In this document: positions 52,610-61,941 of the stretch, one piece after another | How positions within the stretch are numbered: the first letter of the stretch is position 1 | Layout of the letters: each line of letters begins with the position of its first letter | From: Bacillota bacterium | Lineage (GTDB): Bacteria; Bacillota; Clostridia; Lachnospirales; Lachnospiraceae | Assembly: GCA_023415635.1 (NCBI GenBank) | Contig: JAEZJV010000050.1 | Coordinates: forward strand, 1 to 63,833 | Direction: 5' to 3' | DNA: 63,833 bases | The notes under the pieces: model-generated | The model's database searches: none | Told to the model about the DNA's origin: nothing | The model's input: only the letters and a program-made list of their open reading frames with translations | Made by a program: the position numbers and the translations under genes

Positions 52610-53005
52610 ATGAGGGTTCTGATTGCTGAGGATGATTTTGCCAGCAGAAAATTTATGTTGAGGTTTCTTTCAAAATACGGAGAGTGTGATGTTACGGTAG
52701 ATGGTGCTGAGGTAGTAGAAGCCTTTACCATGGCGCTCGAGTCAAATGAGGGATATGATCTTATCTGTCTGGATATCATGATGCCTGGAATGGATGGTTA
52801 TCAAGCATTGGAGAGAATCAGGAAAATTGAAAAGGAGAAGTTAATTCCGGAAGATAAAGTGGTTAAAATTATTATGACAACTGCCTTAAACGATGGAAAG
52901 AATGTGATGAAGGCATTTGATCTTGGATGTACTGCTTACGCGGGAAAGCCCATTGATAAGGATAAATTCGAGAATGTATTGAGGAAGCTGGAGCTGATTC
53001 AATGA
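52610..53005 (+). CDS. CheY-like single-domain response regulator
   Basis: A 131-residue receiver domain with no output domain. It has the acidic pair in LIAEDD, the phosphoacceptor Asp in LDIMMPGMDG, the Thr in MTTALND, and the conserved Lys in GKPIDKDKF. It would be phosphorylated by an unidentified histidine kinase and act by protein contact. GGAAGGAGAAGGCTT precedes the ATG. Its stop overlaps the start of queH (ATGA), so the two are translationally coupled, although their functions are not obviously related. No kinase gene is near. Confidence 0.92.
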   Translation: MRVLIAEDDFASRKFMLRFLSKYGECDVTVDGAEVVEAFTMALESNEGYDLICLDIMMPGMDGYQALERIRKIEKEKLIPEDKVVKIIMTTALNDGKNVMKAFDLGCTAYAGKPIDKDKFENVLRKLELIQ

Positions 53006-53676
53006 AAAACAGGAATTATCAAAAAGAATTGGAAATGATAATAGAGAAGCTATCTGCAGGGCAACGGAGGCCGAAGCTGCTGCTTCATAGCTGCTGCGCT
53101 CCCTGCAGCAGTTATGTATTAGAGTATCTGTCAGAGTTTTTTGACATCACCATATTCTATTATAATCCGAATATCTATCCAAAGGAGGAATATGGCCGAA
53201 GGGTGGAGGAGCAGAAGCAGCTGATTGAAGCCATGAAATTGAAATCCAGGGTACATTTCCTTCAGGGGGAATATCGGCCGGAGAATTTTTATTTGGCTGT
53301 GAAGGGTTTGGAAGGTAATAGAGAAGGCAGTGAACGCTGCTTTGAATGCTACAGGCTACGCTTAACAGAGGCAGCACGGTTAGCGAAGGAAGGCGGCTAC
53401 GATTACTTTACCACAACCTTGTCCATCAGCCCTCATAAGAATGCACAGAAGCTGAATGAGATTGGAGAGCAGTTGGCAAAAGAGTATGGGACTATGCATC
53501 TGCCGTCGGATTTTAAGAAGAAGAACGGCTTTAAACGCTCTATTGAGCTGTCCAGGGAATATTCACTGTATCGTCAGGACTACTGCGGCTGTATATTTTC
53601 ACAGCGGGAGAACGACATTTCCAATAATACTCTTACTCATGACAGATCAGGGAATCCACCAATACACGCAGATTGA
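53002..53676 (+). CDS. queH: Epoxyqueuosine reductase QueH
   Basis: A 224-residue QueH (DUF208) protein. It has LLLHSCCAPCSSYVLEYL with the CCxxC-type cysteines, IFYYNPNIYPKEEYGRRVEE, the ERCFECYRLRLTEAA motif, TTTLSISPHKNAQKLNEIG, and a C-terminal YCGCIFS pair. QueH uses an iron-sulfur centre to reduce epoxyqueuosine to queuosine in tRNA anticodons, replacing the cobalamin-dependent QueG. It overlaps the receiver gene by four bases. Confidence 0.95.
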   Translation: MKNRNYQKELEMIIEKLSAGQRRPKLLLHSCCAPCSSYVLEYLSEFFDITIFYYNPNIYPKEEYGRRVEEQKQLIEAMKLKSRVHFLQGEYRPENFYLAVKGLEGNREGSERCFECYRLRLTEAARLAKEGGYDYFTTTLSISPHKNAQKLNEIGEQLAKEYGTMHLPSDFKKKNGFKRSIELSREYSLYRQDYCGCIFSQRENDISNNTLTHDRSGNPPIHAD

Positions 53677-53822
53677 TTACAGGATTTCCGGGTGGTTATG
53701 GAGTGATGTCCTTTCAGCTTATGCTAATACATTGCTTGTGGAACCGTCTACGCAATTTCAGAAGAACTGATTAATATCATATTTTGAGAAAATTAAGCAT
53801 TTAATAATAAGAAAAGAACTGA

Positions 53823-53886
53823 AAAGCCAAAGGATAATGAATATATCGAAAGGATAGTTCAAAGATTTCCAAAGGCTTTTTTTGTG
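53823..53886 (+). terminator. Possible terminator ahead of feo operon
   Basis: AGCC-aaa-GGA can pair with TCC-aaa-GGCT, followed by TTTTTT. The stem is interrupted and the loop is long, so confidence is low. Confidence 0.4.
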
Positions 53887-53963
53887 TGGAATGATAGCTT
53901 GGATATGAAGCATATTGCATAAACAAAATTGAGATAGTATGTAAAAATTGTATCTTTTTGGGA

Positions 53964-53992
53964 TTGACAAAGAGGATATCACAGAATATAAT
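53964..53992 (+). promoter_or_regulatory. Perfect consensus promoter of feoAB
   Basis: TTGACA at 53964 and TATAAT at 53987, exactly 17 bases apart, about 90 bases before feoA. Confidence 0.9.
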
Positions 53993-54003
53993 GTAATAGC
54001 AAA

Positions 54004-54018
54004 TGAGAATTATTATCA
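54004..54018 (+). promoter_or_regulatory. Fur box at the feo promoter
   Basis: TGAGAATTATTATCA matches the 7-1-7 Fur consensus TGATAATnATTATCA at all positions but one. It begins 12 bases after the -10, over the expected transcription start, so iron-loaded Fur should block transcription. Confidence 0.82.
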
Positions 54019-54082
54019 ATTAATATATATATCAGGTATAATAATTCCAATACTGATAAGGAAGAATGAGAGGATGCTCATT

Positions 54083-54307
54083 ATGACATTACACAGTGCT
54101 AAGATAGGCAAAACGTATATCGTAAAATCCCTGGAGCTTGATAATGCGACAAAACGGAGGCTGGAGGCTCTTGGACTAACGATCGGGACACGTATCAATA
54201 TCCTGAACCGTAATCATGGAGGAGCAGTTATCCTTATGGTCAGAGGCAGCAGATTAGCTGTCGGAGCAAAAATTGCAGAGACAATACTCATGAAGGAGGC
54301 CTCGTGA
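54083..54307 (+). CDS. feoA: FeoA family ferrous iron transport protein
   Basis: A 74-residue FeoA protein, an SH3-like domain: KIGKTYIVKSLELDNATKRR, LEALGLTIGTRINIL and VRGSRLAVGAKIAETILM. It helps FeoB bring in ferrous iron. Two in-frame ATG codons exist; 54083 is preferred since GAGAGG lies nine bases upstream, while 54074 directly abuts it. Its stop overlaps the feoB start (TGATG). Confidence 0.92.
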   Translation: MTLHSAKIGKTYIVKSLELDNATKRRLEALGLTIGTRINILNRNHGGAVILMVRGSRLAVGAKIAETILMKEAS

Positions 54308-56451
54308 TGAAGGGTGAACTGCAGGTAGGTTTTGTCGGTAATCCGAACTGTGGAAAGACTACGTTATTCAATGCTTATACCGGTGCGAATCTTAAGGTAG
54401 CCAATTGGCCAGGAGTAACCGTAGAAAAAAAAGAAGGTGCCTTCAAATATCATGATCACCGATTCAAGCTGGTGGATCTGCCCGGAATCTACAGCCTTAC
54501 CTCTTATACGATGGAGGAGAGACTGACCAGAGAGTATATCATGGATTCCAACGTTGATGTTATTGTCAATGTTGTAGATGCATCATGCCTGGAACGAAAT
54601 CTGTACCTGACCCTGCAGCTGATTGAGCTCGGAAAGCCTGTTGTCTTAGCTCTCAATATGATGGATATTGTGGAAGAGCGCGGCATGGAGATAGATCTGC
54701 ACAGGCTTCCGGAAATGCTTGGTATCCCTGTAATCCCTGTATCAGCCAGGAAGAAAACCGGGTTGGATATTCTTATGCATACCGTCTCCCACCACAGGAA
54801 TAAGAAGCTGGATTATAATCTGGAGCATCATCATGGGAAGGGGCTGCACAGAGTGCACATCGATGAAGCCGGCGAAGAGAAGGGGCAGAAAATCCGACCT
54901 AAGCGGGTTCATAAATTAAAAGCAGAGCATAGGCATGAACCGGAACATAAGCACAAGCATGAACATCACAATGAGTATCCGGTTGTCTACAGTGACAAAA
55001 TCGAGGATAAGATCGACGAAGTAAGTGAACTCCTCATAGGTAAATATGGCGAGATTGATAATCTGCGCTGGCACGCTATAAAATTAATGGAGATGGATCA
55101 GGCAGTCATGGCTAAGTATCCGCTTAAGCTTTCTCCGATTGTAGTACATAGCTATGAAGAGGAGATTATCAATGAGAAATATGATTTTATTGAGGAAATC
55201 ATCGAAGAGGTTGTGGTAAATAAACATAAAAAGGCAGCCTCCACGGATAAAATAGATCGCCTTCTTACCCATAGAATTTTTGGTCTTCCTATTTTTCTGG
55301 GAATTATGGCACTGGTATTCTTCTTCACATTTCAAATCGGTGACCTGATCAAGGGACTGTTTGAAATTGTACTGGAGGCCTTCTCCTCAGGGGTATTATA
55401 TCTGTTGGAAAGCATCCATGCAGGTCAGTTCGTCACCTCTCTGATCGTGGACGGAGTTATTGCCGGAGTCGGAGGCATCCTAACCTTTCTACCGAACATC
55501 TTTATCCTGTTCCTTGCGCTGGCCTTTCTTGAGGACAGCGGATATATGTCGAGAGTTGCTTATGTCATGGATGGGATTATGGGCAAGCTGGGTCTTTCAG
55601 GAAGAGCGTTTATACCGATGCTATTAGGTTTCGGCTGTACAGTACCGGCAATCATGGCTTCTCGATCTCTTGAGAATATGAAGGACCGCAGAAAGACAAT
55701 TTTAGTTACTCCCTTTATGTCCTGCAGCGCCAGGCTTCCGATCTATGTCTTATTTTCGCAGATGTTTTTTGGAGAAATGGCTATGCTGGTGGCTTATTCC
55801 ATGTATCTGATTGGAATTATTGTCGCTATCCTGGTGGCCTGGGTGATGAGTAGCAAATCGGATAAGAGTGTTGGCAACACTCTGCTGATTGAGCTGCCGG
55901 AGTATAAATCTCCCAATGCCCGTACCATCATCATCTATGTCTGGGAAAAGGTGAAGGAGTATCTGACAAAGGCAGGAACTACTATATTTGCAGCCTCAGT
56001 AGTCATCTGGTTTATCCTGAATTTCGGACCGGGCGGCATGGTGGATAACATGTCGGACAGCTTTGGTGCAATGATCGGCAGGGTCGTAGCACCGGTACTT
56101 AAGCCTGCAGGGCTAGATATGTGGCAGGTTGTAGTAGCACTGATCTCCGGTGTTGCAGCTAAGGAGGTAGTGGTCTCCAGCTTCAGTGTCTTATTCCAGA
56201 TTAATAACATAACATCACCGCAGGGAATGGCAGGTTTGTCGGAAATTCTTGCAGGCTATGGCTTTGGTGCCCTGAACGCCTATTCCCTGATGGTATTTTG
56301 CCTTTTATATATTCCCTGTGCTGCTACGATTGGTGTCATCCAGCGGGAGATGCGTTCTGCCAAATGGACAGTATTTACGGTCTTCTTCCAATTGGCTGTT
56401 GCGTTGCTGATATCAACCTTAATCTTTCAGATTGGAAGCTTGTTCATCTGA
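54307..56451 (+). CDS. feoB: Ferrous iron transporter FeoB with His-rich insertion
   Basis: A 714-residue FeoB. The N-terminal G domain has GNPNCGKTTLFNAYTG (G1, Lys17), WPGVTVEKKEG, DLPGIYSL (G3) and ALNMMD (G4). The membrane part has two Gate motifs (PMLLGFGCTVPAIMASRSLE, and PCAATIGVIQREM near the end). Between the G domain and the membrane part, residues about 165-222 form an insertion very rich in His, Lys and Glu (HRHEPEHKHKHEHHNEY), which could bind metal. ATG 54307 follows GGAGG by seven bases and overlaps the feoA stop. Fur control is expected from the promoter. Confidence 0.97.
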   Translation: MKGELQVGFVGNPNCGKTTLFNAYTGANLKVANWPGVTVEKKEGAFKYHDHRFKLVDLPGIYSLTSYTMEERLTREYIMDSNVDVIVNVVDASCLERNLYLTLQLIELGKPVVLALNMMDIVEERGMEIDLHRLPEMLGIPVIPVSARKKTGLDILMHTVSHHRNKKLDYNLEHHHGKGLHRVHIDEAGEEKGQKIRPKRVHKLKAEHRHEPEHKHKHEHHNEYPVVYSDKIEDKIDEVSELLIGKYGEIDNLRWHAIKLMEMDQAVMAKYPLKLSPIVVHSYEEEIINEKYDFIEEIIEEVVVNKHKKAASTDKIDRLLTHRIFGLPIFLGIMALVFFFTFQIGDLIKGLFEIVLEAFSSGVLYLLESIHAGQFVTSLIVDGVIAGVGGILTFLPNIFILFLALAFLEDSGYMSRVAYVMDGIMGKLGLSGRAFIPMLLGFGCTVPAIMASRSLENMKDRRKTILVTPFMSCSARLPIYVLFSQMFFGEMAMLVAYSMYLIGIIVAILVAWVMSSKSDKSVGNTLLIELPEYKSPNARTIIIYVWEKVKEYLTKAGTTIFAASVVIWFILNFGPGGMVDNMSDSFGAMIGRVVAPVLKPAGLDMWQVVVALISGVAAKEVVVSSFSVLFQINNITSPQGMAGLSEILAGYGFGALNAYSLMVFCLLYIPCAATIGVIQREMRSAKWTVFTVFFQLAVALLISTLIFQIGSLFI

Positions 56452-56501
56452 ACCACTGATACTATACTATGTGTGTCCTTCACACAGAAAGGGAGGTTGT
56501 T

Positions 56502-56639
56502 ATGGCCGGTGTTATACTCATCATTATGATCTTAACTTATACAGGATATGTGATTTACAAGAAAACAAAGGATATGAAAGCAGGAAAGACCTGCTGCGGG
56601 GGCTGCTCCACCTGCCCTGCGAAGGATAGATGCAAGTAA
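56502..56639 (+). CDS. FeoB-associated Cys-rich membrane peptide
   Basis: A 45-residue peptide with one N-terminal membrane segment (VILIIMILTYTGYVIY) and a Cys-rich tail (CCGGCSTCPAKDRC, five cysteines). This matches the small FeoB-associated family found just after feoB in clostridia. GGGAGG lies five bases before the ATG, 50 bases after the feoB stop. The tail could bind iron or an iron-sulfur centre; its function has not been settled. It sits before the operon terminator. Confidence 0.88.
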   Translation: MAGVILIIMILTYTGYVIYKKTKDMKAGKTCCGGCSTCPAKDRCK

Positions 56640-56687
56640 GGGATGAATAGCCGGTACGATAAGCTTCTATATATAAGTGGATATAAT

Positions 56688-56722
56688 GCGTCTAAAATCT
56701 AAGGATTTTAAGGCGCTTTTTT
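56688..56722 (+). terminator. Terminator of feo operon
   Basis: GCG-t-CT-a-AAATC pairs with GATTT-t-AAGG-CGC, followed by six T residues. Confidence 0.8.
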
Positions 56723-56896
56723 CCTTTCTCTCCAAACTTTAGCTGCAACTTGGGAGATGTTTTAAGAATCTGCATGGAGCAGTGAAGGAGTAGAGAAAAG
56801 GTAACAAAAAAATTTATAAAATAAAAAGGAAATAGGAAGACCTTGTAGAATATTAGTAGTAAGGGTTTTTATGAGTATGGAAACGGAGGGATCACT

Positions 56897-57919
56897 ATGG
56901 AACAAAGCTTGAATATCAGGCAAATGCTGGAAGAGAGAGAGCACAACATCTTAAGTCCTTATGCTGCGTTTTCGGATCGGTCCCTTGGAAGGGATCATTA
57001 TGAGGAGCCCTGCGATATCCGTCCGATTTATCAAAGAGACAGGGATCGGATTCTGCATTCCAAAGCCTTTCGCAGACTCAAGCACAAGACACAGGTGTTT
57101 CTTGCTCCGGAAGGGGATCATTATCGGACAAGACTTACTCATACCTTAGAGGTAGCACAGATTGCCAGGACCATAGCGAAAGCTTTGCTGTTGAATGAGG
57201 ATTTGACGGAAGCCATAGCATTGGGTCATGATCTGGGACATACCCCATTTGGGCATGCCGGGGAACGGGCGTTGAACCGTATCTGTCCGGTAGGCTTTGA
57301 GCATCATATTCAGAGTATTCGTGTAGTTGAAATACTGGAGAATCACGGTAGGGGATTAAATCTTGCTCAGGAAGTAAGGGACGGAATCCGGAGTCATATG
57401 ACAGAGGGCAGACCTTCCACGCTGGAGGGAAAGATTGTTCGCCTATGCGATAAAATAGCATATATCAACCATGACATCGATGATGCGATACGCGGTCAGA
57501 TTATCTCTGAGGAAGAGATACCCAAGGAATTTACCGATGTGATTGGACATAGTCTTGGGAAAAGACTGGATACCCTGATCCACGATATTGTAACCAACAG
57601 CAGAGATAAAAATGATATTATCATGTCTCCTGATATAGAGGCGGCGATGCACCAGCTTAGGGAGTTCATGTTTGAAAGTGTCTATATGAATAAGAAAGCA
57701 AAAAGCCAGGAAGAACAGGCAGAACGGCTTTTGGAGATGCTGTTTGAATATTATATGAATAATCTTGATAAGCTTCCTAAGGAATTCCTGCAGAGGATGG
57801 AACAAAGACAGGAGCCGGCTTATCGGGCTGTATGTGACTATATCGCAGGAATGACTGATCGCTATGCAGTAACTAAATTTAAGGAGCTCATGATCCCATC
57901 GGCATGGAGTGTATATTGA
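56897..57919 (+). CDS. dgt: Deoxyguanosinetriphosphate triphosphohydrolase-like HD protein
   Basis: A 340-residue HD-domain dNTPase of the Dgt family. It has AFRRLKHKTQVFLAPEGDHY, RTRLTHTLEVAQIART with the first metal His, LGHDLGHTPFGHAGERAL with the HD metal pair, and DKIAYINHDIDDAIR with the last Asp. It splits dNTP to nucleoside and triphosphate. The short C-terminal helical part is typical of Gram-positive forms. GGAGGGATCACT precedes the ATG. It sits before dnaG and rpoD, as in several clostridial genomes. Confidence 0.93.
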   Translation: MEQSLNIRQMLEEREHNILSPYAAFSDRSLGRDHYEEPCDIRPIYQRDRDRILHSKAFRRLKHKTQVFLAPEGDHYRTRLTHTLEVAQIARTIAKALLLNEDLTEAIALGHDLGHTPFGHAGERALNRICPVGFEHHIQSIRVVEILENHGRGLNLAQEVRDGIRSHMTEGRPSTLEGKIVRLCDKIAYINHDIDDAIRGQIISEEEIPKEFTDVIGHSLGKRLDTLIHDIVTNSRDKNDIIMSPDIEAAMHQLREFMFESVYMNKKAKSQEEQAERLLEMLFEYYMNNLDKLPKEFLQRMEQRQEPAYRAVCDYIAGMTDRYAVTKFKELMIPSAWSVY

Positions 57920-57999
57920 GAGAATGGGTTAATTGCAGACGGTAGTCAGCCTGGAGTGTATATATTATTTTCTTTTAATTATGACGGGAGGGATGCACT

Positions 58000-59790
58000 A
58001 TGCTTTATTCGGACGAGCTAGTTGAGGAAATCAGAAGCAGAAATGATATCGTAAGTGTCATTGGCTCCTACATAAGGCTGCAGAAGAAGGGCAGCAATCA
58101 TATGGGCTTATGTCCTTTCCATAATGAGAAGACGCCGTCCTTTTCCGTCAGCGGCTCCAAGCAGATGTATCATTGCTTTGGCTGCGGAGTGGGAGGGAAT
58201 GTGTTTACCTTTATCATGGAATACGAGAATTATTCCTTTCTGGAAGCTCTGCGTTTTTTGGCGGAGCGTGCCGGGGTTGCTCTTCCTGAGCAGGAATATT
58301 CAGAGGAGCAGAAGAGACAGGCGGACTTAAAGAGCAGACTTCTGGAGGTAAATAGGCAGGCAGCTACTTATTTCTATTATCAATTTAAAAATCAACAGGG
58401 ACAAGCTGCCTACGAGTATCTGTCAAGAAGAGGCCTGTCTGAGGATACGATCAAGCATTTCGGACTGGGTTACAGTAACCGTTACAGTGATGATCTCTAC
58501 CGCTATCTGAAAAAGCAGGGATATGAGGATGAATTCCTTAGTCAGACAGGGCTGGTGACGATTGATGAACGTCTGGGTGGCAGGGATAAGTTCAGAGACA
58601 GAGTCATGTTCCCGATCATGGATGCGAACCATAGAGTAATCGGATTTGGCGGCCGGATCATGGGTAATGTGGGACCGGAGGTACCAAAATACTTAAATAC
58701 ACCTGAGACCAGGGTTTTTGAGAAAAGCCGCAATCTTTACGGATTGAATTTTGCAAAGGCCTCCAGAAAGAATTATTTTCTGATCTGTGAGGGTTATATG
58801 GATGTCATTGCGCTGCATCAGGCGGGATTTACCAATGCGGTGGCAGCTTTGGGTACTGCATTTACCGGCTTCCATGCCAATCTGCTGAAGCGCTATACAA
58901 ACGAAGTCCATTTGACCTTTGACAGTGATCAGGCCGGAGTCCAGGCGGCACTTCGGGCAATCCCAATTTTAAAAGAGGCGGGTATTTCAGTTAAGGTAAT
59001 CAATATGAAGCCCTATAAGGACCCGGATGAATTTATCAAGGCCTTGGGAGCAGAGGAATACCAGAAACGGATCAATGAAGCCAGGAGCAGCTTCTTCTTC
59101 GAGATTGATGTGCTACAGAAGGAGTATGACATGGGTGATCCTGAGCAGAAGACAAAATTCTTCCATGAAACAGCAAAAAAGCTGACCGGCTTCAGTGAGG
59201 AATTGGAACGTAATTTTTATATCGAGGCGATAGCAAAAGAATATCAGATAGATATAGAACAGCTACGAAGATTGGTAAATAAAATCGGCTCTCAGATTGT
59301 GATCGGAGCAGGTGAGCCAAAGGAATTCAAGCTTGAGGCGGCAAAGGCCAGAAGGGTACCCGAGGACGGGATATCCAAGTCACAGAAGCTGATGCTGACC
59401 TGGTTGATTGAGGATAATACGCTTTTTGAAAAAATAAATGGACTGCTTGGACCGGAGGATTTCACGGAGGGAATTTACATGGAGGTTGCCCGGCTGGTAT
59501 TTGAGCAGTATGAGCAGGAGCAGACAGTTAACCCGGCTAAAATTATCAATTGCTTCGAAAGCAAAGAGGAGCAGTCAGAGGTGGCCTCTCTCTTCTCGGC
59601 GGGAATTCGGGGTGAGATGGATGAAGCCGGATGGAAAAAGGCGCTTTCTGACACAATTCTCCGATTGAAGGAGAATAGTCTGGATATGCAAAGCAAAAAA
59701 GCGATAGAGGTAAATGATACTGCACTTCTGATGAAGATTATCAATGAGAAGACTGAGCTGAAAAAACGAAGCATCACCATCGTCAATTAG
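58000..59790 (+). CDS. dnaG: DNA primase DnaG
   Basis: A 596-residue primase. The CHC2 zinc domain uses Cys38, His41, Cys59 and Cys62 (CPFHNEKTPSF, HCFGCGVGGN). The catalytic core follows with GFGGRIMG and KYLNTPET. The TOPRIM motifs are CEGYMDVIAL and TFDSDQAG. The C-terminal helicase-binding domain is about the last 150 residues. It makes RNA primers at the replication fork. It is followed by rpoD after about 100 bases, the macromolecular synthesis operon of Firmicutes. Confidence 0.97.
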   Translation: MLYSDELVEEIRSRNDIVSVIGSYIRLQKKGSNHMGLCPFHNEKTPSFSVSGSKQMYHCFGCGVGGNVFTFIMEYENYSFLEALRFLAERAGVALPEQEYSEEQKRQADLKSRLLEVNRQAATYFYYQFKNQQGQAAYEYLSRRGLSEDTIKHFGLGYSNRYSDDLYRYLKKQGYEDEFLSQTGLVTIDERLGGRDKFRDRVMFPIMDANHRVIGFGGRIMGNVGPEVPKYLNTPETRVFEKSRNLYGLNFAKASRKNYFLICEGYMDVIALHQAGFTNAVAALGTAFTGFHANLLKRYTNEVHLTFDSDQAGVQAALRAIPILKEAGISVKVINMKPYKDPDEFIKALGAEEYQKRINEARSSFFFEIDVLQKEYDMGDPEQKTKFFHETAKKLTGFSEELERNFYIEAIAKEYQIDIEQLRRLVNKIGSQIVIGAGEPKEFKLEAAKARRVPEDGISKSQKLMLTWLIEDNTLFEKINGLLGPEDFTEGIYMEVARLVFEQYEQEQTVNPAKIINCFESKEEQSEVASLFSAGIRGEMDEAGWKKALSDTILRLKENSLDMQSKKAIEVNDTALLMKIINEKTELKKRSITIVN

Positions 59791-59892
59791 CCTGTTTATG
59801 TAGGATAGCAGGCTCTAAGTGCCCTGACAGACTGCATATTTCATAAAATGATGGTTAAAATATAAAAAGAGTTGAAGAAGGAAGGATTATCT

Positions 59893-60987
59893 ATGGACGA
59901 AAGTATCGTTAAGTTTACTGAGAGGTTGAAGGAGCTGTTAGTTTTTGCTGAAAAGAAGAAGAATGTCCTGGAATTTCAGGAGGTAAATGATTTTTTTGCA
60001 GATATGGAGCTGGATCCCCAGCGTATCGAAAAGATATACGATTTTCTGGACAAGCATAATGTGGATGTTCTTCGAATTTCTGAGGAAGATGAGGAGGATA
60101 TCCTTCTGGAGGATGAAGAGGACCTGGAACCCCTGGATTTAACCATACCGGAGGGAATAAGCATAGAGGATCCTGTTCGTATGTATTTGAAAGAAATTGG
60201 CAAGGTGCCTTTACTAAATGCAGACGAAGAGATTGAGCTGGCAAGAAGGATGGAGGAGGGTGATGATTATGCCAAGAAACGCCTGGCGGAAGCTAACCTT
60301 CGTCTGGTGGTCAGTATTGCAAAACGATATGTAGGCAGAGGAATGCTGTTCCTGGATCTGATTCAGGAAGGGAATCTGGGCCTGATTAAGGCAGTAGAGA
60401 AGTTTGATTATCGCAAGGGTTACAAGTTTAGTACTTATGCTACCTGGTGGATCAGACAAGCAATTACGAGAGCAATTGCGGACCAGGCAAGAACAATTCG
60501 AATTCCGGTTCATATGGTGGAAACCATCAATAAGCTGACTCGTGTTCAACGCCAGCTGCTGCAGGAATTAGGCAGGGAGCCTTCTCCGGAGGAAATCTCA
60601 GAGGTTATGAACATGCCGGTCGATAGAGTCAGGGAGATACAGAAGATATCGCAGGAGCCGGTTTCCCTGGAGACTCCCATTGGCGAGGAGGAGGACAGCC
60701 ATCTTGGTGACTTTATTCAGGATGATAATGTTCCTGTTCCGGCAGATGCCGCAGCCTTTACCTTATTAAAGGAACAGCTGGTAGAGGTTCTTGGTACACT
60801 GACAGAAAGAGAGCAGAAGGTGTTACGCCTGCGTTTCGGCTTGGACGACGGACGGGCTCGTACTCTGGAGGAAGTGGGTAAGGAATTCAATGTTACCAGA
60901 GAACGTATCCGACAGATTGAAGCAAAGGCACTACGTAAGCTCAGACATCCGAGCAGAAGCCGTAAGCTGAAGGATTATCTGGAATAA
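59893..60987 (+). CDS. rpoD: Primary sigma factor RpoD (SigA)
   Basis: A 364-residue sigma-70. A short acidic region 1.1-like start is followed by region 1.2 (DPVRMYLKEIGKVPLL), region 2 (LRLVVSIAKRYVGRGMLFLD, then FSTYATWWIRQAITRAI for -10 binding), region 3 and region 4 (LEEVGKEFNVTRERIRQIEA, then LRKLRHPSRSRKLKDYL). It directs RNA polymerase to the TTGACA/TATAAT promoters seen across this window. ATG 59893 follows GAAGGA; the TTG at 59872 lies before that site. A terminator follows. Confidence 0.97.
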   Translation: MDESIVKFTERLKELLVFAEKKKNVLEFQEVNDFFADMELDPQRIEKIYDFLDKHNVDVLRISEEDEEDILLEDEEDLEPLDLTIPEGISIEDPVRMYLKEIGKVPLLNADEEIELARRMEEGDDYAKKRLAEANLRLVVSIAKRYVGRGMLFLDLIQEGNLGLIKAVEKFDYRKGYKFSTYATWWIRQAITRAIADQARTIRIPVHMVETINKLTRVQRQLLQELGREPSPEEISEVMNMPVDRVREIQKISQEPVSLETPIGEEEDSHLGDFIQDDNVPVPADAAAFTLLKEQLVEVLGTLTEREQKVLRLRFGLDDGRARTLEEVGKEFNVTRERIRQIEAKALRKLRHPSRSRKLKDYLE

Positions 60988-61013
60988 GAGAGAGGAATTA
61001 TCTTATATTAAAT

Positions 61014-61061
61014 AGGAGAATGGCTTCCTTCGTACTGCAAGGGGAGACAGTTCTCCTTTTA
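61014..61061 (+). terminator. Terminator after rpoD
   Basis: GGAGAA pairs with TTCTCC, with an inner CCTT/AAGG stem, followed by TTTTATT. Confidence 0.75.
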
Positions 61062-61216
61062 TTATACCGATGGTAAAGCAGTAAGGACAGCGTTCTGACA
61101 GGAAATTATGCTATGGAAAATGAGAGAAAATAATGTTACAATTAAGAGCATATAGCAGTAGTTCCCGAACAATACGGGATATAGTATTCGAAAATAATAA
61201 AATGATGGAGATAAGA

Positions 61217-61936
61217 ATGCAGCTTTCAAAACGATTACAAGCCGTAGCAGATTTAGTAACACAAGGGTATCGTATTGCGGATGTGGGATGTGACCATGCT
61301 TATACTTCGATCTATCTGGCGGAATGTGGAATATCACCGCGTATTATTGCCATGGATGTAAATCAGGGACCTGTTGATAAAGCAATGGAGAATGTCAAAC
61401 GGTACGGCTGTGCTGACAGAATTGAGGTCAGGAAGTCGGACGGATTGGAGAAGTTGATTCCCGGAGAGGTTGATGCTATCCTGATTGGCGGTATGGGTGG
61501 AGCGCTCACAATAGAAATACTGGAAAAAAGACCGGATATACTAAAAGAAATCAGAGAATTAATCCTGCAGCCTCAGTCCGAAATCTTTAAGGTGCGTAGC
61601 ATGTTGACGAATACAGGTTTTCTCATTATTAAGGAGAATATGGTACGGGAGGATGGCAAATATTATGTAATGATGAAGGCCGTAAAACAGACAAGTGTCA
61701 AGAACCGGGAGGATTATATAATAGCAAAGCAGGAACAGCTTTACTATGGGCGGCTCCTGCTGGAGTCAAAACATCCGGTTCTATTGGAATATCTAAATTG
61801 GGAGCTGGGGATTTGCGAAGAGGTTCTTGGGAGTTTGAGTATGGAGCAGACTGAAAAGGCACTTGCCCGTAAGAAGGATTTTATGATAAAGACAGATATG
61901 ATTCGTAGTGGGCTTGAATACTACCATAAGGAGTGA
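61217..61936 (+). CDS. trmK: tRNA (adenine22-N1)-methyltransferase TrmK
   Basis: A 239-residue Rossmann methyltransferase of the TrmK family. It has MQLSKRLQAVADLV at the start, IADVGCDHAYTSIYLA for S-adenosylmethionine, the following AMDVNQGPVDKA, and AILIGGMGGALTIEIL. It methylates N1 of A22 in tRNA. ATG 61217 has GGAG six bases upstream and matches the family start; the frame is open earlier, to 61133, without support. It overlaps, by its last bases, the GTG that precedes the next gene. Confidence 0.94.
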   Translation: MQLSKRLQAVADLVTQGYRIADVGCDHAYTSIYLAECGISPRIIAMDVNQGPVDKAMENVKRYGCADRIEVRKSDGLEKLIPGEVDAILIGGMGGALTIEILEKRPDILKEIRELILQPQSEIFKVRSMLTNTGFLIIKENMVREDGKYYVMMKAVKQTSVKNREDYIIAKQEQLYYGRLLLESKHPVLLEYLNWELGICEEVLGSLSMEQTEKALARKKDFMIKTDMIRSGLEYYHKE

Positions 61937-61941
61937 TAACA

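Larger units (their letters stand above)
53677..54082 (+). promoter_or_regulatory. Spacer between queH and feoA with regulatory sites
   Basis: About 400 bases without a credible gene. A poor hairpin ending in GGCTTTTTTT (53823-53886) may terminate queH. The last 120 bases hold the feo promoter and Fur box listed separately. Confidence 0.6.

Noticed and set aside
53758..54019. Two overlapping minus-strand frames between queH and feoA
   Set aside because: They are Phe/Ile/Tyr-rich frames in AT-rich spacer, lack binding sites, and overlap the feo promoter and Fur box.
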